The notes under the pieces are model-generated. The model was not told the origin of the DNA and searched no databases. It saw only the letters and a list, made by a program, of their open reading frames with translations. The position numbers and the translations under genes were made by a program. 37,014 nucleotides of DNA from a virus, in IMG/VR virus record IMGVR_UViG_3300011116_000511, positions 1-37,014 of that record; one strand, written 5' to 3'. Positions 22,114-28,179 of this stretch are shown here, piece after piece (the first letter of the stretch is position 1; each line of letters starts with the position of its first letter).

Positions 22114-22367
22114 GATTTATACTTATTTAGATTAATTCTATTTAACTGATTTATGTCTAGTTTTTAGTACACTTTTTAGTGTTTTTTAGCTTCTTTTTTT
22201 CGTCGTTTTAAGCTAGCAAAGGGCGATTATTTTAGTAAGTAGTACATAAGACTGCATTTAAATCGGAACGCGCTCTAAACACGCTAAAAAGCGCACAAAA
22301 AGAGTGCTTTTTTTTCGTCGTTTTTCGCGCTTTTAAAGTCTTCATATATAGTTTTTTTTATATATAA
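22114..22367. other. 254-bp AT-rich intergenic region with repeats and a hairpin
   Basis: No gene fits here. A 16-bp direct repeat TTTTTTTCGTCGTTTT occurs at 22194-22209 and 22309-22324. AGCTAGCAAA (22211-22220), ACGCTAAAA (22281-22289) and AGTGCTTTTTT (22303-22313) each recur in the other large gap (25496-25812). A terminator-like hairpin is at 22286-22315, and ATATATA/TATATAT (22343-22365) can pair. No TTG-N19-TAnnTTTG element was found on the minus strand. The region could hold a termination site or an origin. Confidence 0.5.
22286..22315 (-). terminator. Candidate terminator after the methyltransferase-like gene
   Basis: On the minus strand GCAC-TCTTTTT-GTGC forms a short hairpin flanked by AAAAA and GCTTTTT, so the stem is extendable and a T-run follows. 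It lies about 53-82 bases after the stop of the gene at 22368-23027. Candidate only. Confidence 0.4.
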
Positions 22368-23027
22368 TTAAAACCATATACCTTGTGACTCTCTTTTTTC
22401 AACTATTTTTCTTCGTTGCAAAAATTCTTTCATCCAGGAATTCATATACCAATTTTTATTTTTTCTGTTCACATTATTTTTAAACTTGTTATGCAACTTT
22501 TTTATATCAACTAAATTGTCTGTGCTGATTTTCGCCCAGATGTCAAAATATATCACATCAAATTTTTCTGTGGTTTTAAAGTCGAAAATATTTTCATTAA
22601 TTATTCTGACTTTATTATTTTCAAATTTATCGCCAACCAAATCAATCACATCGCGATTATTTTCCACTACCACTATTTCAGCCACTTCTTTTTTCATCAT
22701 GATTGAATTGATAATCATTCCTAGTCCCAAGCCAGCGATTAATACACGCCCGTTTGCGCGCTTGACTATTTCTGAATTACTGATTCGCTCCATCGGAGTA
22801 TCGCTCATCATTAACTCTTTATTTATAATCAGTTTAGTATAGTCACCGCTTCTGACTCTAAATATCGCGCCCATATCTCTAGTAGCGCGTAAGTTGTAAA
22901 ACATCGCTTCGCTATCGCTGATGCTAAAGCGTTCAATAACTACTGAATTTTTTTCTTCTACTTCTTTAAAAAGTGGTGTTACACTTTTAACCAGATAGTC
23001 TTCGTTGTTTAAGATTAATTGCTTCAT
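22368..23027 (-). CDS. Class I methyltransferase-fold (spermidine-synthase-like) protein
   Basis: A 219-residue protein. Residues 95-104 hold VLIAGLGLGM, the SAM-binding motif I; VVVENNRDVIDL at 119-130 provides the acidic residue that binds the ribose; FDVIYFDIWAK at 156-166 is the motif IV-like segment. The arrangement is that of spermidine-synthase-like methyltransferase folds often found in phages. No target-recognition domain is visible, so the substrate (DNA, tRNA or metabolite) cannot be told. The leader CACAAACATC precedes ATG. It is the last gene before the 254-bp gap. Confidence 0.7.
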   Translation of the reverse strand: MKQLILNNEDYLVKSVTPLFKEVEEKNSVVIERFSISDSEAMFYNLRATRDMGAIFRVRSGDYTKLIINKELMMSDTPMERISNSEIVKRANGRVLIAGLGLGMIINSIMMKKEVAEIVVVENNRDVIDLVGDKFENNKVRIINENIFDFKTTEKFDVIYFDIWAKISTDNLVDIKKLHNKFKNNVNRKNKNWYMNSWMKEFLQRRKIVEKRESQGIWF

Positions 23028-23041
23028 GATGTTTGTGTTTT

Positions 23042-23140
23042 TTAGTTTTTAGAAATGTGATAAATTATCTCTGCTAGTATCAGCAAGCCAATCAACATGG
23101 ATATAACGGCTGATGTTTTATTTATTTTTTCGTTTCTCAT
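23042..23140 (-). CDS. Tiny single-span membrane protein
   Basis: A 32-residue protein: MRNEKINKTSAVISM, then LIGLLILAEIIYHISKN. It has one hydrophobic segment, residues about 12-28, a basic N-terminus and a short C-terminus. It sits in the early operon between two genes, four bases after the upstream stop. A membrane micro-protein of unknown role; small size lowers certainty. Confidence 0.5.
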   Translation of the reverse strand: MRNEKINKTSAVISMLIGLLILAEIIYHISKN

Positions 23141-23144
23141 GATT

Positions 23145-23528
23145 TTATTTTTTAAAGTTTAATCTAATAGCATCCATATTTTCTTTTTCATGTTCTCTCT
23201 CTTCTTCTAAGAGTTGTTCGCGCTCTTTTATTTCGTGTCTTCGTTCATCTTCGTAATCCTGTTCGGATATAACCAAAGTGTATAGCTTATCAAAAGCGCA
23301 CACAAGTCTTGTGTTGAATTCAGTTGCGCCTATTTTTGTTTCAGATAGTCTATGCGCAAACGGCGTCACATTAACATACTTTAAATTCGCTATTGCGCTT
23401 TCAATAGTCGTATGCTCGATTGAGATACATTCATTTTCGGAAATCCAGCAAGTGGAGTGACTATCCGTTCCCGTGTAATATGGAAACTGAATTTCCATTT
23501 CTGTTGTTGTTTGAATTTTAATTTTCAT
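23145..23528 (-). CDS. Hypothetical early protein
   Basis: A 127-residue protein starting at the ATG at 23528 (MKIKIQTTTEMEIQFPYY), chosen because CACAAACATC precedes it, the same leader as for neighbouring genes; an upstream start (23606) would overlap the previous gene by 35 bases. A beta-rich first part is followed by ESAIANLKYVNVTPF and a C-terminal charged coiled coil (EDERRHEIKEREQLLEEERE). No family recognised. It is in the operon downstream of the AAA+/VWA-like pair. Confidence 0.6.
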   Translation of the reverse strand: MKIKIQTTTEMEIQFPYYTGTDSHSTCWISENECISIEHTTIESAIANLKYVNVTPFAHRLSETKIGATEFNTRLVCAFDKLYTLVISEQDYEDERRHEIKEREQLLEEEREHEKENMDAIRLNFKK

Positions 23529-23571
23529 GATGTTTGTGACAATATTTATTCTGTCGTCGGCAGATATGTTT

Positions 23572-24432
23572 TTATTTACAGTTGTTAAAAGAAATTTCGG
23601 TTTCAATTTTCAAGTCATTCAATAACTCTGGCAACATCTTCATTAAGTAATTACTGGTTTCCTCTTTTGTGTTAAACTTACAAGACACATTGTTGATTGT
23701 TTGAAAGCGAATTATATTTTCATTATTACTAAATCTTTCTTTTTCGTATTCACAAATGGGTCCATATCCTAAATCCATAAACCCATCTAACACTTCGACT
23801 CCCTTTAAGAACATTCTACGCATCATGCTGGGATGTGCTAAAGCGAAAGCACAAACGGGAATATTTAAACTTTCGCTTGCATCTTTTATTTTTACACTTA
23901 TCAAGCTATCACGACCGCCTGGTTTAATTGAATAGTAAGAATATAGGTTTACTCTTACACCGATTCCTTCAAGATAGTCAACAACTGAAAGTGCAACAGA
24001 ACCGTAATTAATTAATTGCTCTGGATTATACATCGCGCTTGCTATTGTGTTAAAGTATATATCTACTTCCTTGTAACCTTCTTTTATATCTTCTTCCCAG
24101 TCTAACATACATTCTGGTTCGCCAGTCATGAACAAACCCATTTCAACACTTTCACCATAAACATCAAATCTTGGTTTTAAAGTTTTTTCTACTCCTTTTG
24201 CTTTTATATCATCCAGCATCTTAGCAAGTAGCTGAGTTCCTTTATCCCATCCGTGTCTTGCTAAGTCAATCGCTTCGTTGATGTTTTTACTTCCATACCA
24301 TTCTTTGTCTGCGGTACTTTCAGATGAATTCTTGCAACCTTTTCCGATATTCTGTTCAACAAAATCAATGTATTCGTTGAATGTAAAGTCAGCACGGGTA
24401 ATTTTGTTTTTAACTACTAATTCTTTTTTCAT
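23572..24432 (-). CDS. VWA-like protein (DUF7192-like), partner of the MoxR ATPase
   Basis: A 286-residue protein. Residues 123-168 (VDIYFNTIASAMYN, then INYGSVALSVVDYLEGIG and VRVNLYSYYS) follow the first strand, helix and second strand of a von Willebrand factor A domain as in CobT-type proteins, but the metal-site motif DxSxS is degenerate (N-T-I-A-S). The N-terminal part, with EPECMLDWEED, resembles phage DUF7192 proteins. MoxR ATPases normally act with VWA proteins, and its gene is 22 bases upstream with the same AAACATC leader. Together they may remodel a protein or DNA-bound complex; the target is unknown. Confidence 0.6.
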   Translation of the reverse strand: MKKELVVKNKITRADFTFNEYIDFVEQNIGKGCKNSSESTADKEWYGSKNINEAIDLARHGWDKGTQLLAKMLDDIKAKGVEKTLKPRFDVYGESVEMGLFMTGEPECMLDWEEDIKEGYKEVDIYFNTIASAMYNPEQLINYGSVALSVVDYLEGIGVRVNLYSYYSIKPGGRDSLISVKIKDASESLNIPVCAFALAHPSMMRRMFLKGVEVLDGFMDLGYGPICEYEKERFSNNENIIRFQTINNVSCKFNTKEETSNYLMKMLPELLNDLKIETEISFNNCK

Positions 24433-24454
24433 GATGTTTAGTTTTAAAATTTAA

Positions 24455-25495
24455 TTAACAAGCTACTTTGTGTTTTAACTCTCTTGAATTAAGATTCGCG
24501 CCGCTAGTTATAATTTCCAGTTCGTCTTTAGTAAGACCATTTAAAACGGTTAATTCCAAAACTTCCCAGTAATTCATTCCAGTAGTTAGTAACTTACAGC
24601 CATTAAATGTGGCTCTTGGTGTCGCTAGTATTCTTAATTTTTTATCTTCAATAACTCTTCTTATAGAAACGATAATATTAAACCACTCTTGATTAGTTGC
24701 TAACTTAGATTCCAATTTTTCATCATAATCAAAATTTTTCTTTACAAAGCGGTCAAGAGTCGCGGCATCTAACTGATTGCGACCGACATACATTCTGTCC
24801 GCTCCCTTGCCGAATGTGTTAGCGGCGGCAACGCAACGAAAGTCTTCATGTTTTTCAACCATTCTATCTGGGAAAGCGCATACTTCGTTTGCTAGTGCGG
24901 CATTTATGATAGTCATGATTCCGGAATTTCCTGCATCAATTTCATCAATAAGAAATACACCACCGAATTCATACGCGTTTCTAAAGTGAGTGGTAACATA
25001 AGAGCCAGTCGCATTCATGTAACCCATGAAATCCGACTTGCTGGTTTGTGCGCCTACACTCATTGCGTAAAAATTTAATTTCAGGTGCTTAGCGGCATTC
25101 ATGGCACAAGTAGTTTTACCAGAACCAGCGGCGCCAATTAACATGATGTTAGTGTTTACACTTAAACAATCTACAATTGTCTGAAAAGCGTAATGATGTA
25201 GCTGACCGTGGTCGACTTTTTTCGTTTCGACTTTTTTCGTTTCGACTTTTTTCGTTTCGACTTTTTGGATTTTAACTTTCACTTTCTTTTCCTTGATTTC
25301 ATCGCCTACATCAGCTAAACCAAATTCGCGCTTTAATTTATAGATGTATGCAATATTATCACATGGTAAAACGCCGTAAGCGATTTCCTTTGCTGACAAA
25401 CCTTCTAGTGCTTTCGCTTCTACAAGGGCTTTAAACGCATTGAGCATAGAGTTAAACTCCTTCTGTTCACCGTTAATTGTTACAGTTGTCTTCAT
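24455..25495 (-). CDS. MoxR/CobS-like AAA+ ATPase
   Basis: A 346-residue ATPase. Residues 35-58 form an HTH-like start (LSAKEIAYGVLPCDNIAYIY). A Lys/Glu linker with three KVETK repeats follows (78-94). Walker A is GAAGSGKT at 121-128; Walker B is GVFLIDEID at 179-187; AAANTFG with RLDAATLDRF provides sensor 1 and the arginine finger region; the layout is that of the MoxR/AAA_5 (CobS) class. Phage CobS-like proteins occur in several myoviruses. It is the first gene after the early promoter candidate (25546-25575), so it is probably expressed early, followed by its VWA-like partner. Confidence 0.85.
   Translation of the reverse strand: MKTTVTINGEQKEFNSMLNAFKALVEAKALEGLSAKEIAYGVLPCDNIAYIYKLKREFGLADVGDEIKEKKVKVKIQKVETKKVETKKVETKKVDHGQLHHYAFQTIVDCLSVNTNIMLIGAAGSGKTTCAMNAAKHLKLNFYAMSVGAQTSKSDFMGYMNATGSYVTTHFRNAYEFGGVFLIDEIDAGNSGIMTIINAALANEVCAFPDRMVEKHEDFRCVAAANTFGKGADRMYVGRNQLDAATLDRFVKKNFDYDEKLESKLATNQEWFNIIVSIRRVIEDKKLRILATPRATFNGCKLLTTGMNYWEVLELTVLNGLTKDELEIITSGANLNSRELKHKVAC
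25200..25262. repeat. 15-bp tandem repeat encoding the KVETK linker
   Basis: GACTTTTTTCGTTTC is repeated three times plus a partial copy at about 25214-25265. It encodes KVETK units in the AAA+ protein's linker. The perfect copies suggest recent slippage. Confidence 0.8.
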
Positions 25496-25812
25496 GTTTT
25501 TGTTTTTAGTTTTTAAGAGTTATTAAAGTGTTATTATTCATGCGTCAAATATATATCAATAAGTGATACAAACAAGCAAATAATATAATTTTTTAAAAAA
25601 AGTTCAAAAAGTGCTTTTTTACGCTAAAATCAGCGTTTTTTTATCAAAATAAAGCTAACTAGCTGATTATCAATAAGTTATGCAAATGAGAGTTTATACA
25701 TATAGTATAGCATAAAAAAGCACATTATAAGCGCGAATAAGACACGATAAAATTTAGCTAGCAAATAACTGACTGACTGAAATAAGCGCGCGCGCACTAA
25801 CTAGAAACGACT
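25496..25812. other. 317-bp intergenic control region between late and early genes
   Basis: It contains the early promoter candidate, an 11-bp direct repeat TATCAATAAGT (25554-25564 and 25668-25678), a perfect hairpin ACGCT/AGCGT (25621-25625/25632-25636) followed by T7 on the plus strand, and A/T stems with AAAAAG/CTTTTTT. It also holds AGCTAGCAAA (25756-25765), ACTGACTGACTG (25769-25780), and a 10-base alternating GCGCGCGCGC (25786-25795) that stands out in AT-rich DNA. It marks the end of late transcription and may contain the replication origin. Confidence 0.6.
25546..25575 (-). promoter_or_regulatory. Strong candidate early promoter
   Basis: Minus strand: TTG (25575-25573), exactly 19 bases, TATATTTG (25553-25546). 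This is a full match to the Bacteroidota consensus TTG-N19-TAnnTTTG. The transcript would start near 25540, 45 bases before the AAA+ gene start at 25495. One TATCAATAAGT repeat lies within the spacer, a possible operator. Confidence 0.65.
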
Positions 25813-26220
25813 TTAAACTATGTTTAGCATAAAGTCTTCTTTGTTCATGTATAGATTGAACTTTTCAATTGAGTCGCCAGAATGTATCGTGTCTAGTTTT
25901 AAGTCAGCATTAATATCCTTGAGCGCCGAACCGAGCGCAATACAACCGCGCAATTGAGTATAAAAGTTGGCTGAATGAATTCTGATACCAAGTCGACCAG
26001 TCACACCAGTCACTTCGTAGGTAAATTTCTTGAAAGAAGGCGAATAAGTCCACTTGCATAAGTATCTACCTGACGGGATGCAGGAAACACCATTGGCATT
26101 TCCTTTCCATCCCAACTCAAGTGTTTTGTAAACATACACTTCTTCGTCGCCCGTTACGGACAACGACCCAAGTGATTGTTTGTTGTCTTGAAGAATTCTA
26201 AGCAAGTAAACTTCTCTCAC
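25813..26220 (-). CDS. DUF5675 protein, endolysin candidate
   Basis: A 135-residue protein with the DUF5675 pattern: LLRILQDNKQSLGSLSV, YKTLELGWKG, SCIPSGRYLCKW, then VTGRLGIRIHSANFYTQLRG and CIALG. The histidine (His82) and cysteine (Cys93) separated by a short segment recall the His...Cys catalytic pair of L,D-transpeptidase-like folds. It is the last late gene and follows holin-like membrane proteins, so it may be the cell-wall enzyme of the lysis cassette. It starts at GTG (26220), overlapping the upstream TGA. Enzyme activity is inferred. Confidence 0.65.
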   Translation of the reverse strand: MREVYLLRILQDNKQSLGSLSVTGDEEVYVYKTLELGWKGNANGVSCIPSGRYLCKWTYSPSFKKFTYEVTGVTGRLGIRIHSANFYTQLRGCIALGSALKDINADLKLDTIHSGDSIEKFNLYMNKEDFMLNIV

Positions 26221-26411
26221 TTAATAATTTTCGTTTTTATAAACGACCAGTCACCGCCCATTGACTTACAGATTGCTCTAATACCATTCATCGCAGTCTG
26301 CTTCGTGTTATATCCTGTGCCGTAACCGATTATTTTATCAAGATAAGAAATACGCCATTCAAATTGAGTGGAGTTTTTCATCTTGACTACTTCATACTTA
26401 TATAATCTCAT
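26217..26411 (-). CDS. DUF1508/YegP-like small protein
   Basis: A 64-residue protein. FEWRISYLDKIIGYGTGYNT then KQTAMNGIRAICKSMGG matches the DUF1508 (YegP) pattern 'f.Wrl...g.iia.s.gY.sk..a..gI..v'. The family is small, beta-alpha, and of unknown function, often single or tandem in bacterial genomes. Here it lies in the lysis region, with overlapping start and stop codons on both sides. It may be a moron gene. Confidence 0.55.
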   Translation of the reverse strand: MRLYKYEVVKMKNSTQFEWRISYLDKIIGYGTGYNTKQTAMNGIRAICKSMGGDWSFIKTKIIK

Positions 26412-26620
26412 TTGCAGTATTTTAATACTACTGATTCTACCACGCTGATTAAAGTACCAACAATCAATTTAACGATTGGGTTTTTAATCATAGCTTTCAA
26501 CGCATCAAGTCCAGCTATGATTACGAATTTGTTTTCGCAAATTACTGATTGTGCCGATACTTCAACTCCCGCGGAATTGGTAACTACGGCTTCTGTGTCT
26601 AGTGAAATGTTGTCTAACAT
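26408..26620 (-). CDS. Small hypothetical protein in lysis cassette
   Basis: A 70-residue protein with a polar N-terminal part (SLDTEAVVTNSAGVEVSAQS) and a hydrophobic C-terminal half (KNPIVKLIVGTLISVVESVVLKY). The hydrophobic part may lie on or in the membrane. It lies between the holin-like genes and the DUF1508 gene, overlapping the latter's start. Possibly holin- or antiholin-related; no family match. Confidence 0.5.
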   Translation of the reverse strand: MLDNISLDTEAVVTNSAGVEVSAQSVICENKFVIIAGLDALKAMIKNPIVKLIVGTLISVVESVVLKYCK

Positions 26621-26631
26621 AATTTTGGGTT

Positions 26632-26820
26632 TTAATCGGTTGCTAAATTAGTAATTGTTTTTCCGAACCAGGTAAGAATTAAACCAGTAATAGCTAGTTT
26701 GTCGTTGCCTGCAAATATTTGTGTTCCTGTAAATAAAGTTCCTAGTGCAAGTATTGAGTCACCAATCTTGCGCCATTTTGCTGGCGTTGGAGTTGCGTAG
26801 TATTCTATTATTTTTTTCAT
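26632..26820 (-). CDS. Holin-like small membrane protein
   Basis: A 62-residue protein with two short hydrophobic segments (residues about 20-37, DSILALGTLFTGTQIFA; and 41-58, KLAITGLILTWFGKTITNL) and a basic N-terminus (KWRKIGD). This is the layout of small class II holins and of Bacteroidota phage holin-like proteins. It is coupled to the preceding membrane protein by a four-base overlap. It would make the membrane lesion for the cell-wall enzyme. Role inferred from layout and place. Confidence 0.55.
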   Translation of the reverse strand: MKKIIEYYATPTPAKWRKIGDSILALGTLFTGTQIFAGNDKLAITGLILTWFGKTITNLATD

Positions 26821-27065
26821 TCGGCTTTTATTTTTTTAACTGACATTTCGTCCATTTGCTTATCTAGTCTATCTAGTCTGTAAAGAATGAGATTGGTTTG
26901 CCCAGATTGTTTTGTTTGAGTAATGATAGCTTCGTTCATTGAGTGAACAAGTTCATTCTGTTGTTGATAGAAGTGATATAAAAAAACTGACACGATTGAA
27001 AGTAATATAGGAAAAGCCCATGCTTTTATTTTATCGGCGATTAGGAGTTGCGTTTGTGGTGGCAT
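26817..27065 (-). CDS. Membrane protein with coiled coil, holin/spanin-like
   Basis: An 82-residue protein with one hydrophobic segment (residues about 14-32, AWAFPILLSIVSVFLYHFY), then a polar, heptad-patterned helix (NELVHSMNEAIITQTKQS, LILYRLDRLDKQMDEM). Single-span protein plus coiled coil resembles hemolysin-XhlA-type holins and some spanin-like proteins. It overlaps the esterase gene end by 35 bases and the next holin-like gene by four. Function inferred from layout and position. Confidence 0.5.
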   Translation of the reverse strand: MPPQTQLLIADKIKAWAFPILLSIVSVFLYHFYQQQNELVHSMNEAIITQTKQSGQTNLILYRLDRLDKQMDEMSVKKIKAE

Positions 27066-27813
27066 TGATAAAGGTTAAAAAGTTCAAAAAAGAAGTGGTT
27101 ACTCGATAATTATATTCTGAATCTTTAGGCAATAAACCATGTTTATATCCTTCCCACACAAACCAATCTGTCTTTACCTCTTCTAAAATAAGTTCTGCAT
27201 TAATACTCTGCGAACCACAACAACTAACCCCGAAAGCATTACCGCAATCAATAGGAACTGTCTTATCGTAATCAGTTGAAACATTATAAACCGGAACATT
27301 GTTCTGACTTAAATATGTTAGATTCAAAACTCCACCCCATCCATTTAAAACTCCTGCTACTTTCTGTTTGTGCTGATAAGCTATCCCTAAAGCTACGAAT
27401 CCACCTGCCGAAGTTCCTGCTAAATAAATTCTATTCGTATCTATATGATATTCGTTAGCGTGTTGCTTAACCCATTTTAAAGCGTTTACTCCATCACTTA
27501 TTCCTTTATTAGCCGCACTTAAAGAAGGAAAAGAAACCGAATAAGAAACCTTACAACTAACATAACCTTGATTAACAGCTAACGAACTCCATGTATTACA
27601 TATTGCCCAGTTTTGTGTCATAAAGCCACCACCAGGAAAAAATAAAAAACAAGGTTTTAACTCATTGGTGCTTCCTTCTATTCTTATTTTATTCTTACCG
27701 TCGTAAGTCTGCGCCTGTATCGGAAATTGTTGTATCACTAGCAAAAACAAACAAACGATTATAATGATAATCACCCAGAGAAATTCATGAAACCAATCTT
27801 TTTCTTTTTTCAT
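27031..27813 (-). CDS. Membrane-anchored or secreted alpha/beta-hydrolase (esterase)
   Basis: A 260-residue protein with a hydrophobic N-terminus (residues 10-28) that ends IQAQT, like a signal peptide or anchor. The rest is a hormone-sensitive-lipase-like esterase: oxyanion hole PGGGF (60-64), nucleophile Ser135 in AGTSAGG, Asp181 or Asp183 in VSTDYDK and His225 in EGYKHGL. It would hydrolyse an ester in the periplasm or outside. It sits between a tail-fiber-associated gene and the holin-like genes, not an ordinary place for an esterase. It may remove acyl groups from host surface polysaccharide. Confidence 0.75.
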   Translation of the reverse strand: MKKEKDWFHEFLWVIIIIIVCLFLLVIQQFPIQAQTYDGKNKIRIEGSTNELKPCFLFFPGGGFMTQNWAICNTWSSLAVNQGYVSCKVSYSVSFPSLSAANKGISDGVNALKWVKQHANEYHIDTNRIYLAGTSAGGFVALGIAYQHKQKVAGVLNGWGGVLNLTYLSQNNVPVYNVSTDYDKTVPIDCGNAFGVSCCGSQSINAELILEEVKTDWFVWEGYKHGLLPKDSEYNYRVTTSFLNFLTFINATTNATPNRR

Positions 27814-27819
27814 TTTTTT

Positions 27820-28176
27820 TTAGTTTAAGTCAAATCCAAATAATGCTTTAGTCACATTCTGAAACTGATGAACGAAAAATATTGACGCAATATAATCACC
27901 ATTAAAGTAAATAGAAACTTCTTGTTTTCCCGTATTGCACCAAACTGTTAATTCAAATTCTTCATCACTTCCAAATACTCTTTTATACCTGCCTAATCCA
28001 TACTCGTCCAAGTATGCAGTCATTCCAAATTTAGTAGTAGCATAGCTTTCTGTAAATATGATTGGCGTGTAGGTAGCTATTGAGTTATCAATATCATCTA
28101 AGTCCTGTTGAGTAAGAATAGTATTATTTACTGTTCCTAACTTTACTATTGAGCCAACTCTTAGTTCTATATCCAT
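27820..28176 (-). CDS. Hypothetical protein downstream of the large fiber
   Basis: A 118-residue protein, MDIELRVGSIVKLGTVNN..., with beta-rich segments (FELTVWCNTGKQEVSIYFNGDYIASIFF). It begins three bases after the fiber gene and is probably structural or a fiber chaperone. No family recognised. The esterase gene follows seven bases later. Confidence 0.55.
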   Translation of the reverse strand: MDIELRVGSIVKLGTVNNTILTQQDLDDIDNSIATYTPIIFTESYATTKFGMTAYLDEYGLGRYKRVFGSDEEFELTVWCNTGKQEVSIYFNGDYIASIFFVHQFQNVTKALFGFDLN

Positions 28177-28179
28177 GTT

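Noticed and set aside
23529-23606. Longer version of the gene at 23145 starting at 23606
   Set aside because: It overlaps the previous gene by 35 bases, while the ATG at 23528 has the AAACATC leader shared with neighbours.
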